Origin: Oscillospiraceae bacterium
GTDB lineage: Bacteria; Bacillota; Clostridia; Oscillospirales; Oscillospiraceae
Length of the DNA stretch: 64,000 nucleotides
Direction: 5' to 3'
Assembly (NCBI GenBank): GCA_017861365.1
Contig: JAGFXR010000002.1
Location: forward strand, 105,034-169,033
In this document: positions 8,215 through 17,581 of the stretch, piece by piece
Position numbering within the stretch: position 1 is the first letter of the stretch
Layout: every line of letters begins with the position of its first letter
The notes under the pieces: model-generated
The model's input: the letters and a program-made list of their open reading frames with translations, nothing else
The model's database searches: none
What the model was told of the DNA's origin: nothing
Program-made: the position numbers and the translations under genes

Positions 8215-10221
8215 ATGTTCATGAAAAAGCAAGTGCTGGCTGGAGTCCTGTCCGGTGTTCTGCTGCTGGGGGCTGTGCCTCTGGCTTTGGCGGCCACGTC
8301 CCACTATAACGATGCAAGCACGGTGGGAGTGTCCGCCGAGTGGACCGCCTGGGTCAGCGCCTGGCAGACCACGGCAGCTGACTACACGAAGGTTTCCTTA
8401 TCACCCGGCGCGGATGAGACTGAGCTGAATTTTGCGTGGTACAGCCCTGCGGGATCTGCCGCTACCCCCATTGTGCACTTTGGAACCGATCAGGCGGCAC
8501 TCACCGCCTACACCGGAACCTCCGCCGATGTGGATACCAGTCTCACCGACGCAGCTGCCTACGTCTACAACCACGTGACGGTCACGGGACTGCAGGAAAA
8601 CACCACTTATTACTATACCGTTGAAAAAAACGGAGTACAGACCGCGGTTGAGACCTACGAAACCGGCGATTTTGAAGCCGTCAACATCCTTCTGGTGGGC
8701 GACCCCCAGATCGGCGCGTCCAAGGGGCAGCCCCAGGGCAGCGAGACGCTGGTCAACGACAGCGGCGCCGCCAACACCGCCGCCCGCAATGACAGTTTTG
8801 CCTGGGACCGCACTCTGGATATCGCGGTGGCTCAAAATCCCGATCTGAATTTTATTATCTCCGCCGGTGATCAGGTGAACAAAACCGGAAAGCCCAAGGA
8901 GGAGGAGTATGCGGGATTCCTCTCCGCCAGCGCCCTGACATCGCTCCCCATCGCCACAACCATCGGAAACCATGACTCTCTTAACGCCGACTATGCCTAC
9001 CACTTCTATAATCCCAATGCCACCTCTTACGGCACCACCCAGGCCGGCGGCGACTACTACTACTCCTACGGCGAAGGACTCTTCATCGTCCTCAATACCA
9101 ACAACTATAATGTTGCCGAGCATGAGCAGGCCATTGAGGAGGCCATTGCCTCCGATCCGGATGCTAAGTGGCGCATTGTCACCATGCACCAGGATATTTA
9201 CGGCTCCGGCGCGGATCACTCCGACACCGACGGCATGATTCTGCGTACCCAGCTCACTCCGATCTATGATGAATATGACATCGACGTGGTGCTTCAGGGG
9301 CACGACCACACTTACAGCCGCAGTAAGCTCCTTTATAGCGACGGCCTGACTCACGGAACCTATGAGTTCCAGCTCAATTCCGATCAGACCGACTACGACT
9401 GGGATAACGCCTATAACACCACCGACGGAACCCAGATCGCCCTGTATCCCGACGACACCGATACCGAAGGACAGAGCGCCCTGGAGGACTTTTCGGATGA
9501 CAACCAGTGCTACACCATTGAGAGCACCAGCGGCAATACTGTGGTCAACCCCACCGGAACCCTGTACATTACCGCTAACTCCGCCTCTGGTTCCAAGTAC
9601 TACGAGCTCATCAGCACCCAGCAGGACTATATTGCTCAGCGGAGCCAGAACTGGCTGCCCAGCTATTCGGTCATCCAGATGACTGCCGATTCCTTTACCA
9701 TTGACACCTATCAGATTACCGAAGCGGGTGACACAGAGAAAATTGACAGTACCTTTACCATTGAAAAGACAAGCGCGTCCTCCGATGCGGACAGCAGCCT
9801 GACCCGCGGACAGGCCGTGCTTCAGATGTATGAAGCTGCGAGTTCTCCGGCTGTCGCCTCTGCCGATTCCTTCTCAGACGTTGCAGCCGGTTCTGAGTAC
9901 GCCGCTGCCGTGGCCTGGGCCAAGAATCTCGGCATTGTGGTGGGCGTCTCCGATGATCAGTTCCAGCCCGAGAGCCTTTTGTCCCGTCAGGAGCTGGCGG
10001 TGATGCTCAGCCGCTACGCGGCGGCGTCCGGGAAGACGGTATCCAGCGACGGAACTGTGTTCAGCGCCTTCTCAGATGCCGCTTCCGTTCCCGCCTGGTC
10101 GCTGTCCTCCGTGCAATTTGCCGCCGACGAGGGACTGCTCACCGGAAGTGCGCTGAATGTTTCCGGCACAGTCACCGCCTCCGATGTGGACTTTGCCATG
10201 ACCAAGCTGGGCGAGCTGTAA
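8215..10221 (+). CDS. secreted purple-acid-phosphatase-like metallophosphoesterase with SLH repeats
   Basis: A 668-residue exported protein with a signal peptide (residues 1-27, cleavage near ALAAT). A fibronectin-like purple-acid-phosphatase N-domain (about 45-155) precedes a metallophosphoesterase domain. The metal ligands are visible in order: GDPQ, SAGDQVN, GNHD, the MHQD region, and GHDHTYSR. The C-terminal 135 residues resemble S-layer homology repeats (DSFSDV, YAAAVAWAKNLGIVVG, LSRQELAVMLSRYA), which would fix the enzyme to the cell wall. Release of phosphate from extracellular esters is the likely role; the substrate is unknown. AAGGAAGGAA precedes the first ATG. It may be co-transcribed with the next gene. 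Confidence 0.88.
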   Translation: MFMKKQVLAGVLSGVLLLGAVPLALAATSHYNDASTVGVSAEWTAWVSAWQTTAADYTKVSLSPGADETELNFAWYSPAGSAATPIVHFGTDQAALTAYTGTSADVDTSLTDAAAYVYNHVTVTGLQENTTYYYTVEKNGVQTAVETYETGDFEAVNILLVGDPQIGASKGQPQGSETLVNDSGAANTAARNDSFAWDRTLDIAVAQNPDLNFIISAGDQVNKTGKPKEEEYAGFLSASALTSLPIATTIGNHDSLNADYAYHFYNPNATSYGTTQAGGDYYYSYGEGLFIVLNTNNYNVAEHEQAIEEAIASDPDAKWRIVTMHQDIYGSGADHSDTDGMILRTQLTPIYDEYDIDVVLQGHDHTYSRSKLLYSDGLTHGTYEFQLNSDQTDYDWDNAYNTTDGTQIALYPDDTDTEGQSALEDFSDDNQCYTIESTSGNTVVNPTGTLYITANSASGSKYYELISTQQDYIAQRSQNWLPSYSVIQMTADSFTIDTYQITEAGDTEKIDSTFTIEKTSASSDADSSLTRGQAVLQMYEAASSPAVASADSFSDVAAGSEYAAAVAWAKNLGIVVGVSDDQFQPESLLSRQELAVMLSRYAAASGKTVSSDGTVFSAFSDAASVPAWSLSSVQFAADEGLLTGSALNVSGTVTASDVDFAMTKLGEL

Positions 10222-10277
10222 GCGATATCACATGTTTAACCGTCTTTACGGAGACGGGACAATCATAAGCATATGGA

Positions 10278-10305
10278 TTCCCCGGGGGCGGAAGCCTCCG
10301 GGGAA
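10278..10305 (+). other. GC-rich hairpin between phosphoesterase and yibE/F genes
   Basis: TTCCCCGG pairs with CCGGGGAA around an inner GGC/GCC stem. No T-run follows, so it may be a weak terminator or an RNA-processing stem. Confidence 0.4.
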
Positions 10306-10332
10306 ATCTGTTCATGAAATGAGGAATGCTCT

Positions 10333-11586
10333 ATGGGGAAAAATCGGATGGTTTGGATGCTGGGACGCTGGGGTATACCGGTGATCTTATGTATTGCATT
10401 TGCGTTATTTGTGATATGGCTTAACGCAGTGGAGAAAACGGAGCTGGTTTCCAGGTCGGGACAGACCTTTGAAAAAGGGGTGGTGACCGAGATTTTGCAG
10501 GATAACCTCCAGTCGGACGGAAGCAGACTGGGCCAGCAGACGCTCCGGGTGGAGCTTCTTACGGGTGAGAAGGCAGGGGAGGAGCTCATCACCACAAGCT
10601 CCGCGGGCTATCTCTTCGGCGCGGGCTGTACCGTTGGCATGAAGGTGGTGGTGATCCAGAGCGTGGCGGGAGACAATACCGTTACCACTATTTACAGTCA
10701 GGACAGGGAGGGTGCGATTTTTCTCTTTGCGGCGGCGTATCTTCTGGTGCTCTGCCTTGTGGGGGGCAAACAGGGGATCAAAGGGGCCCTTGGCCTGGTC
10801 TTTACCGGCTTTTGCATTCTCTTTGTCTATTTGCCCATGGTCTACCGGGGATGCTCGCCCTTCTGGACGGCCGTGCTCCTCTGCGCCGTGACCGCTGTGG
10901 CTACACTCTACCTGATCGGCGGGCCGGGGAGAAAAACTATGGTGGCTGTGGCTGGAACCATTGCGGGAGTTGTCAGCGCGGGACTTGCGGCGACCGTCTT
11001 TTCCTATGCAACCGGGGTAACGGGGTGGAATGTCTCCGACATTGAGGACCTGCTTGTCCTGTGGAATACCAACGACATTCAGGTGGGAGGGCTGCTGTTT
11101 TCCGGTCTTCTCATCTCCAGCCTGGGGGCAGTCATGGATCTGGCCATGTCCATCAGCAGCGCGATGAGTGAGCTGTGCGTCCAAAACCCCAGTCTCACCC
11201 GGAGGGAGCTGTTCCGGTCGGGGGTGCAGGTGGGCCGGGATATGGTGGGAACCGACAGCAATACTCTGATCCTGGCCTTTGCGGGGAGCAGTGTGTCCAT
11301 GCTGCTGCTGGACTATGCCTACGACCTGCCCTATCTTCAGATCATCAATTCCAATAACATAGGCATCGCCATAATGCAGGGTCTTGCCGGAAGTTTCGGT
11401 GTGGTGCTCAGCGCCCCGGCCACGGTGCTTTTGGGAACCCTTCTCTTTCGGGGAAGGCAGAGACCCCGGGCACAGGGACAGGAGGAACAGCTGAATCCAT
11501 CGCCCGCAGAGATAAATGGGAACTTTCTGGAGGGAGGTACGGCGGCAGATGGGCAAGCCATCGGGGAAACGGACACACCTGAATGA
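10333..11586 (+). CDS. YibE/F family membrane protein
   Basis: A 417-residue protein with an N-terminal membrane anchor, an extracellular beta-rich segment (about 35-120) and about seven further membrane segments. The YibE/F core is clear: the GAVMDLAMSISSAM motif, then a segment resembling SGVQVGRDMVGTDSNTLILAFAGSS. The function is not established; a transport role has been suggested for the family. The C-terminal 50 residues are hydrophilic. A GAGG site lies upstream of ATG 10333. It ends just before the arginine regulatory region. Confidence 0.85.
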   Translation: MGKNRMVWMLGRWGIPVILCIAFALFVIWLNAVEKTELVSRSGQTFEKGVVTEILQDNLQSDGSRLGQQTLRVELLTGEKAGEELITTSSAGYLFGAGCTVGMKVVVIQSVAGDNTVTTIYSQDREGAIFLFAAAYLLVLCLVGGKQGIKGALGLVFTGFCILFVYLPMVYRGCSPFWTAVLLCAVTAVATLYLIGGPGRKTMVAVAGTIAGVVSAGLAATVFSYATGVTGWNVSDIEDLLVLWNTNDIQVGGLLFSGLLISSLGAVMDLAMSISSAMSELCVQNPSLTRRELFRSGVQVGRDMVGTDSNTLILAFAGSSVSMLLLDYAYDLPYLQIINSNNIGIAIMQGLAGSFGVVLSAPATVLLGTLLFRGRQRPRAQGQEEQLNPSPAEINGNFLEGGTAADGQAIGETDTPE

Positions 11587-11598
11587 ATAATCTTATCA

Positions 11599-11620
11599 AT
11601 ATTCATGTAAATATGAATAT
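11599..11620. promoter_or_regulatory. ArgR-box-like inverted repeat
   Basis: ATATTCAT and ATGAATAT form a perfect 8-bp inverted repeat around GTAAAT. The AT-rich TTCAT/ATGAA form resembles ARG boxes bound by ArgR/AhrC. It lies 70 bases upstream of the argG promoter. No argR gene is in the window. Confidence 0.5.
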
Positions 11621-11667
11621 TATCATGCTTTATGTGAATTATTTCCCGAAAATTCAGCTGCAATGAG

Positions 11668-11679
11668 GAATACTTATTC
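11668..11679. promoter_or_regulatory. second ArgR-box-like palindrome next to the argG promoter
   Basis: GAATA-CT-TATTC is a perfect palindrome ending ten bases before the -35 element. With the upstream repeat it could form a two-site operator, as is usual for hexameric ArgR. Confidence 0.45.
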
Positions 11680-11689
11680 AAAATTGTAC

Positions 11690-11718
11690 TTGCAATTTAT
11701 CCTGCAAGGTGGTAGACT
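11690..11718 (+). promoter_or_regulatory. promoter of the arginine operon
   Basis: TTGCAA and TAGACT are separated by 17 bases, 32 bases before the argG start. Confidence 0.5.
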
Positions 11719-11749
11719 GAAGCATATTAAATATACGGAGGAAATTACC

Positions 11750-12967
11750 ATGGCTCAAGTGAAAAAAGTGGTTCTCGCCTATTCCGGCGGTTTGGATACC
11801 TCAGTGATCATCCCGTGGCTGAAAGAGCATTACGACAATTGCGAGGTCATCGCCGTATCTGCCGATGTGGGGCAGGGCAGTGAGCTGGAGGGGCTGGAGG
11901 AGAAGGCCATCAAAACCGGCGCCTCCAAGCTGTACATTGAGGACCTTGTGGATGAGTTTGTAGGGGATTACATTTTCCCCACCATGAAGGCGGGGGCAAA
12001 ATATGAGGATTATCTGCTGGGCACGTCCTTTGCCCGTCCCATTATCGCCAAGCGCATCACCGAGATCGCGCTGAAGGAAGGCGCGGATGCCATTGCCCAC
12101 GGCTGCACCGGCAAGGGCAACGATCAGGTGCGGTTTGAACTTGCCATCAAGGCATTTGCCCCCGGGATGAAAATCATCGCTCCCTGGCGTACCTGGGAGC
12201 TGGACAGCCGCGATAAGGAAATTGATTACGCGGAAGCCCATAATATTCCCCTGAAAATCAACCGAGAAACCAATTATTCCAAGGATAAAAACCTCTGGCA
12301 CCTCTCCCACGAGGGACTGGATCTGGAGGATCCCGCTCTGGAACCCCAGTATGAGAAGGAGGGTTTCCTTGAGATGGGAGTATCCCCCGTCAACGCGCCG
12401 GATGTACCCACCTATGTCTCCGTTGACTTTGAAAAGGGTTTGCCTGTCGCCGTGGATGGGAAGAAGATGAAGGGCAGCGATATTATCCGAACCCTCAACG
12501 AGATCGGCGGAAAGAACGGTGTCGGCATTCTGGATATCGTGGAGAACCGTCTTGTCGGCATGAAATGCCGCGGTGTGTATGAGACCCCCGGCGGCGCTAT
12601 TCTGTACCATGCCCATGAGGTGCTGGAGACCCTGACACTGGATAAAATGACTGCTCATAAGAAAGCGGAGCTCGCCATTACCTTCGGTGAGCTTGTCTAT
12701 AACGGCCAGTGGTATACGCCCCTGCGGGAGGCGCTGTCCGCCTTTGTGGACGTGACTCAGCAGAACGTGACGGGTACGGTCAAGCTAAAACTCTACAAGG
12801 GTAATATCATCAACGCCGGTGTGAGCTCGCCCTACTCCCTTTATAGTGAGAACATCGCCACATTTGGGGAAAGTGATTACAACCAGATGGATTCCGAGGG
12901 TTTCATCAACCTCTATGGTCTGCCCATCAAGGTGCAGGCGCTGCTCAGGCAGGGCTTGCTGAAGTAA
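11750..12967 (+). CDS. argG: argininosuccinate synthase
   Basis: A 405-residue enzyme that joins citrulline and aspartate using ATP, the penultimate step of arginine synthesis, in the cytoplasm. The N-terminal ATP-binding motif [12 protein letters not shown] is intact, as are [13 protein letters not shown] and the citrulline/aspartate-binding stretch ending in REALSAFVD. The length is that of a normal ArgG. ATG 11750 is chosen because CGGAGGAA lies just upstream; the longer frame from 11663 is non-coding leader. It heads the argGHCJBDF cluster, and the hairpin after it may lower expression of the downstream genes. Confidence 0.97.
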   Translation: MAQVKKVVLAYSGGLDTSVIIPWLKEHYDNCEVIAVSADVGQGSELEGLEEKAIKTGASKLYIEDLVDEFVGDYIFPTMKAGAKYEDYLLGTSFARPIIAKRITEIALKEGADAIAHGCTGKGNDQVRFELAIKAFAPGMKIIAPWRTWELDSRDKEIDYAEAHNIPLKINRETNYSKDKNLWHLSHEGLDLEDPALEPQYEKEGFLEMGVSPVNAPDVPTYVSVDFEKGLPVAVDGKKMKGSDIIRTLNEIGGKNGVGILDIVENRLVGMKCRGVYETPGGAILYHAHEVLETLTLDKMTAHKKAELAITFGELVYNGQWYTPLREALSAFVDVTQQNVTGTVKLKLYKGNIINAGVSSPYSLYSENIATFGESDYNQMDSEGFINLYGLPIKVQALLRQGLLK

Positions 12968-12993
12968 GCGGATTCCAATGATTTTGTGACCAC

Positions 12994-13022
12994 AGAAGAG
13001 CCGGGAATCCGGCTCTTCTTAT
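12994..13022 (+). terminator. terminator-like hairpin between argG and argH
   Basis: An 11-bp stem (AGAAGAGCCGG with CCGGCTCTTCT, loop GAAT) precedes TATAT. The T-tract is weak, so partial read-through into argH is likely. Confidence 0.6.
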
Positions 13023-13044
13023 ATCAGACTGGAGTGCTTTTATT

Positions 13045-14427
13045 ATGAAACTTTGGGCCGGACGGTTCCAAAAAGAAACTGATACCCTTGTCAACGATTT
13101 TAATTCCTCCATCACCTTTGACGCCCGCCTCTACCGGCAGGACATCGCCGGTTCCATCGCCCACGCCACCATGCTGGGGGAGCAGGGGATTATCGCAAAG
13201 GAGGAGGCTGACGAGATCATCGCGGGCTTAAAGGCCATTTTGGATGATATTGAGGCCGGACACGTGGAATTTTCCGTGGATAACGAGGATATCCACATGA
13301 ATATTGAGACAATGCTCACCGAGCGCATCGGACAGACGGGCAAGCGCCTGCATACTGCCAGAAGCCGCAACGATCAGGTTGCCGTGGATTTCCGCATGTA
13401 TGTCAGGCAGGAAATCTCCGTGACCATCAGCATGGTGCTGGAGCTTGAGAAGGTTCTGGTGAAGAAGGCACGGGAGCATCTGGACACCGTGATGCCAGGC
13501 TATACCCATTTGCAGCGGGCGCAGCCCACTACCTTTGCCCATTACATGATGGCATACGCCAACATGCTCCGCAGAGACATCACCCGTCTGGAGGACTGCC
13601 TGGAGCGTATGGATGAGTGCCCCTTGGGAGCTGGCGCTTTGGCAACCTCCACCTATCCCGTGGACCGCTTCCGCACCGCGCAGCTGCTGGGTTTTTCCAA
13701 GCCGACCGACAATTCCATGGATGCCGTCTCCGACCGGGATTTTGCCATTGAGCTCACCTCTGCGCTGTCCATCCTGATGATGCATCTCTCCCGGTTTTCC
13801 GAGGAAATTATTCTCTGGTGCTCCTGGGAGTTTAAATTTGTGGAGCTGGACGATGCCTATTCAACCGGTTCCTCCATTATGCCCCAGAAGAAGAATCCCG
13901 ACGTTGCCGAGCTGGTGCGGGGCAAGACCGGACGGGTGTACGGCTCCCTCGTAACGCTTTTGACTGTTATGAAAGGGATTCCGCTGGCCTATAACAAGGA
14001 TATGCAGGAAGATAAGGAGCCGGTGTTTGACGCCATCGACACGGTGGAGCAGTGTGTGCCGGTGTTCACCGCAATGGTGGACACACTGACAGTTAAGACT
14101 AAAACTATGGCACGGGCGGCCTCCGGCGGCTTTATCAACGCCACCGACTGCGCCGACTATTTGGTGAAAAAAGGGCTTCCCTTCCGCGACGCCTATATGA
14201 TCGTGGGCCGTCTGGTGAATATGTGCATCAAGAACGGCGAGGATCTGGAGACGCTCACCCTGAAGGATTTTCGCGCCATTTCCTCAGTGTTTGACGAGGA
14301 TGTGTATCAGGCGCTGCTGCTGAAGACCTGCGTCAACGGACGCAAGGTTTATGGCGGCCCCTCCCGTGGGTCTGTGGAGAAGCAGATCGAAAGTATCGAG
14401 GCGTTTCTGGAGGCGAGAGCCTCATGA
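13045..14427 (+). CDS. argH: argininosuccinate lyase
   Basis: A 460-residue fumarase/aspartase-superfamily enzyme that splits argininosuccinate into arginine and fumarate. The first conserved region (ARSRNDQVAVDFRMY), the THLQRAQPTT loop with its catalytic His, and the signature GSSIMPQKKNPD with the catalytic Ser are all present. Length and start (MKLWAGRFQ) match typical ArgH. Its last four bases (ATGA) overlap the argC start, giving translational coupling. Confidence 0.97.
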   Translation: MKLWAGRFQKETDTLVNDFNSSITFDARLYRQDIAGSIAHATMLGEQGIIAKEEADEIIAGLKAILDDIEAGHVEFSVDNEDIHMNIETMLTERIGQTGKRLHTARSRNDQVAVDFRMYVRQEISVTISMVLELEKVLVKKAREHLDTVMPGYTHLQRAQPTTFAHYMMAYANMLRRDITRLEDCLERMDECPLGAGALATSTYPVDRFRTAQLLGFSKPTDNSMDAVSDRDFAIELTSALSILMMHLSRFSEEIILWCSWEFKFVELDDAYSTGSSIMPQKKNPDVAELVRGKTGRVYGSLVTLLTVMKGIPLAYNKDMQEDKEPVFDAIDTVEQCVPVFTAMVDTLTVKTKTMARAASGGFINATDCADYLVKKGLPFRDAYMIVGRLVNMCIKNGEDLETLTLKDFRAISSVFDEDVYQALLLKTCVNGRKVYGGPSRGSVEKQIESIEAFLEARAS

Positions 14428-15356
14428 GACCCAAAATATACATTGACGGCAAGGAGGGTACCACCGGACTCCAGATTTACGACCGGCTGGGGGGGCGTGA
14501 TGATATCGAGCTGCTGCTCATTGACGATGAGAAGCGCAAAGATACCGGTGAGCGGAAAAAGCTCTTAAACGCCGCCGACCTAGTGTTTCTTTGCCTGCCG
14601 GATGCCGCGGCGCGGGAGGCGGTTTCCCTCATTGAGAATGGCTCTACCAGGGTCATTGACGCGTCCACGGCTCACCGGGTGGCTCCCGGCTGGGTTTACG
14701 GATTCCCCGAGCTGTTTCCCGATCAAAGGCAGGCGGTGCGCGGCGCGAAGCGGCTGGCAAACCCAGGCTGTCATGCCACAGGCTTTCTGGCCTGCGCCGC
14801 TCCTCTGGTTCAGATGGGAATCCTGCCTAAAAGCTATCCTGCGACCTGCTATTCCCTCACCGGATATTCCGGGGGGGGTAAGAAGATGATTGCCGAATAT
14901 GAGGACGCAAACCGAGATGCGCTTCTGGCCTATCCGGGAACCTATGGGTTGACTTTGGGGCATAAACACCTGCCGGAAATGACTTATTACGCGCAGCTGG
15001 AGACGGCTCCTGTGTTCTGCCCCGTTGTGGACGACTACTATGAGGGGATGGCGACCACCGTGATGCTTCATAACCGCCTGCTGGCGGAGCATGTCACGGC
15101 GGAAACCGTCTGGAGAACGCTGGATGATTACTATACGGGGGAGCGGTTTATTTCCGTGGCTCCCTTCGGCGGAACAGCCGGCCGCCTTTATTCCGGCGTG
15201 CTGGCGGGAACCAATCATCTGGAACTGACCGTCTCTGGAAACGAAGAGCGCACCATTGTGACCGCGCGGTTTGACAATCTGGGAAAAGGCGCGTCAGGCG
15301 CGGCGGTGCAGAATATGAATATTATGCTTGGCTTCGACGAGGCGGCAGGATTATAA
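14424..15356 (+). CDS. argC: N-acetyl-gamma-glutamyl-phosphate reductase (short type)
   Basis: A 310-residue NADPH-dependent reductase that turns N-acetylglutamyl phosphate into the semialdehyde. The N-terminus YIDGKEGTTGLQIYDRL is the dinucleotide-binding loop of the short (type 2) ArgC group, which is about 30-40 residues shorter than the E. coli type. The catalytic cysteine is Cys116 in NPGCHATG, and the active-site His is probably in the GHKHLPEM stretch. It overlaps argH by four bases. Confidence 0.94.
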   Translation: MRPKIYIDGKEGTTGLQIYDRLGGRDDIELLLIDDEKRKDTGERKKLLNAADLVFLCLPDAAAREAVSLIENGSTRVIDASTAHRVAPGWVYGFPELFPDQRQAVRGAKRLANPGCHATGFLACAAPLVQMGILPKSYPATCYSLTGYSGGGKKMIAEYEDANRDALLAYPGTYGLTLGHKHLPEMTYYAQLETAPVFCPVVDDYYEGMATTVMLHNRLLAEHVTAETVWRTLDDYYTGERFISVAPFGGTAGRLYSGVLAGTNHLELTVSGNEERTIVTARFDNLGKGASGAAVQNMNIMLGFDEAAGL

Positions 15357-15371
15357 TAATGAGGTGTTAGC

Positions 15372-16589
15372 ATGAAGCAGATTTTCGGGGGCGTGACCGC
15401 GCCCTTGGGATTTACCGCCGCAGGTGTGCACTGCGGAGTGAAAAATCATAAAACCGACAAAAAGGATTTGGCACTGATTCTCTCCGAGTGTGAGTGTACC
15501 GCCGCCGCGACCTATACTTTAAACCGGGTCAAGGCCGCTCCCATTTATGTGACCATGGAGCACTTGGAGAACGGCACCGCCCGCGGCATTCTTGCCAACA
15601 GCGGCAACGCCAACGCCTGCGCGCCTTACAGCCACGAGAACGCTGAGAAAATGTGCGAGTACGCGGCAAAGGCGGCGGGTTTAAAGCCGGAGGATTTTGT
15701 GGTGGCTTCCACCGGCGTCATTGGCCAGACCATCAATATCGCCGCCATTGAGGGAGGGGTTCCCGCTGCGTTTGCCGCCCTTTCAAGGGATGGCTCCGAC
15801 GACGCGGCGCGAGCCATTATGACCACTGACTTGGTCAAAAAGGAAATTGCCGTCTCCGTTACCCTGGAGGGCAAAACCGTCACCATCGGCGCCATTGCCA
15901 AGGGCTCCGGCATGATTCACCCCAACATGGGCACCATGCTCGCCTTTGTTACCACCGACTGTGCTATTACCCAGGGAATGCTGAAGGACGCGCTGGGGGA
16001 AATCGTGCCGCGCACCTTCAACCGCGTCACCGTGGACGGGGACACCTCCACCAATGATATGTGCGTCGTGTTGGCCAACGGAATGGCGGGCAATCCTTTG
16101 ATTGAGTGGAAGGACAACAGCTACACGGTGTTTTACAAGGCGCTGTATTTTGTATGCGAATATCTGGCAAAAACGATAGCCGCCGACGGGGAGGGCGCAT
16201 CCAAGCTGGTAACCTGCACCGTGCGGGGCGCCCGCAGCGAGGAAACCGCCGAGCGCCTGTCAAAGGCGGTGGTAGGCTCCTCTCTGGTGAAGGCGGCCAT
16301 GTTCGGCTCCGACGCCAACTGGGGCCGTGTGCTGTGCGCCATGGGTTATTCGAAAGCGCCCTTCCGTCCGGAATATGTGGATGTGAAATTCTGTTCCACG
16401 GCAGGGGAGATCACGGTTTGCGCCCAGGGTGCCGGCCTGAGCTTCGACGAGGAAACCGCCAAGAATGTCTTGTCTCAGAACGAAGTGGTGATCGACGTGG
16501 ATGTCCACGAGGGAGATGCCCTTGCCACCTGCTGGGGTTGTGACCTGACTTATGACTATGTGAAAATTAACGGGGATTACCGGTCTTAA
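15372..16589 (+). CDS. argJ: bifunctional ornithine acetyltransferase / N-acetylglutamate synthase
   Basis: A 405-residue ArgJ that moves acetyl from N-acetylornithine to glutamate, closing the acetyl cycle and making ArgE unnecessary. The proprotein cleaves itself before Thr188 in the motif MIHPNMGTML, here G-T rather than the commoner A-T; the Thr becomes the nucleophile of the beta chain. The oxyanion pair region STGVIGQ is present. No argA lies in the window, so whether ArgJ also uses acetyl-CoA is open. GAGGTG precedes the ATG by nine bases. Confidence 0.95.
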   Translation: MKQIFGGVTAPLGFTAAGVHCGVKNHKTDKKDLALILSECECTAAATYTLNRVKAAPIYVTMEHLENGTARGILANSGNANACAPYSHENAEKMCEYAAKAAGLKPEDFVVASTGVIGQTINIAAIEGGVPAAFAALSRDGSDDAARAIMTTDLVKKEIAVSVTLEGKTVTIGAIAKGSGMIHPNMGTMLAFVTTDCAITQGMLKDALGEIVPRTFNRVTVDGDTSTNDMCVVLANGMAGNPLIEWKDNSYTVFYKALYFVCEYLAKTIAADGEGASKLVTCTVRGARSEETAERLSKAVVGSSLVKAAMFGSDANWGRVLCAMGYSKAPFRPEYVDVKFCSTAGEITVCAQGAGLSFDEETAKNVLSQNEVVIDVDVHEGDALATCWGCDLTYDYVKINGDYRS

Positions 16590-16593
16590 AGCC

Positions 16594-16637
16594 GGTACGG
16601 CGGAAGTCATCCGCCGTACCTCCGGCGCATTTGCGCC
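16594..16637. repeat. two tandem palindromes between argJ and argB
   Basis: An 11-bp inverted repeat (GGTACGGCGGA, 16594-16604, with 16610-16620) is followed by the palindrome GGCGCA-TT-TGCGCC (16624-16637). No T-run follows. They may stabilise mRNA ends or be a REP-like element. Confidence 0.5.
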
Positions 16638-16684
16638 ATCCTGCCGGACGAAATCCGAACTTACCAATCAACGAGGTGCAAACA

Positions 16685-17539
16685 ATGTCTTATTCACATA
16701 TTGACCGCGCCACTGTACTGGCGGAGGCGCTGCCATATATTCAAAAATACAACGGAAAAACCGTAGTGGTAAAGTACGGCGGCAACGCCATGATATCGGA
16801 GGAACTGCGTCAGGCGGTGATCTCTGACATTATCCTGCTGCATCTGGTGGGCATCCGGGTGGTGGTGGTGCACGGCGGCGGCCCGGAGATCAATGATATG
16901 CTGAAGAAAATCGGGAAGGAGTCCCATTTTGTTCACGGGCTGCGTTACACCGACGCGGAGACTATGGACATTGTTCAGCAGGTGCTTTGCGGCAAGGTGA
17001 ATAAGGATTTGGTTGCCACGCTCAACCGGATGGGCGGACGCGCCATTGGCCTGTGCGGGATGGACAGCGGCCTTCTGCAGGCGGAGCAGCTGGACGAGAA
17101 ATATGGGCTGGTGGGCAATATCACGAAGGTCAACCCGGACATCGTGGCGGACTGCCTGATCAATCATTATATCCCTGTGGTATCCACCGTGGCTCAGGGG
17201 ATTGACGCTGACACCGCTTACAATATTAACGCGGATACCGCCGCTGCAAAACTGGCTATCGCACTGGGAGCGGAAAAACTGGTGCTGCTCACCGATGTGC
17301 GGGGGCTGCTCCGCGACCCTCGGGATGACGCGACGCTGATTCACGTGGTACATGTTTCCGAGGTGCCGGGACTGATTAAGGACAATATCATTTCCGGCGG
17401 CATGATTCCGAAGGTGGACTGCTGTGTGGAGGCCGTCCGCTCCGGAGTAAGGCGGGCGCATATTCTCGACGGACGGATTCCCCATTCTATTTTAATTGAA
17501 ATGCTTTCCGACGAGGGCGTCGGCACCATGCTGCTGTAA
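16685..17539 (+). CDS. argB: N-acetylglutamate kinase
   Basis: A 284-residue amino-acid kinase that phosphorylates N-acetylglutamate, usually the arginine-feedback-controlled step. The ATP-binding segment VVVKYGGNAM, the substrate loop VVVVHGGGPEIN and the later stretch YNINADTAAAKLA are typical. The N-terminal helix (residues 1-20) resembles the extension of arginine-sensitive hexameric forms, so feedback inhibition is plausible. ATG 16685 follows GAGGTG; the longer frame from 16631 is not needed. Confidence 0.96.
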   Translation: MSYSHIDRATVLAEALPYIQKYNGKTVVVKYGGNAMISEELRQAVISDIILLHLVGIRVVVVHGGGPEINDMLKKIGKESHFVHGLRYTDAETMDIVQQVLCGKVNKDLVATLNRMGGRAIGLCGMDSGLLQAEQLDEKYGLVGNITKVNPDIVADCLINHYIPVVSTVAQGIDADTAYNINADTAAAKLAIALGAEKLVLLTDVRGLLRDPRDDATLIHVVHVSEVPGLIKDNIISGGMIPKVDCCVEAVRSGVRRAHILDGRIPHSILIEMLSDEGVGTMLL

Positions 17540-17581
17540 CTTGGTAAGGATGACGGCGGGGAAAAAAGGAAGGGTTTTGAA

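Noticed and set aside
8401..9354. Long minus-strand open frame (317 residues) opposite the metallophosphoesterase
   Set aside because: It mirrors a GC-rich coding strand with clear metal-site motifs, and its translation is low-complexity Val/Gly/Ile without any motif.
10405..11556. Minus-strand open frame (383 residues) opposite the YibE/F gene
   Set aside because: The translation is His/Gln/Arg-rich without membrane spans or motifs, while the plus strand encodes a recognisable membrane protein.
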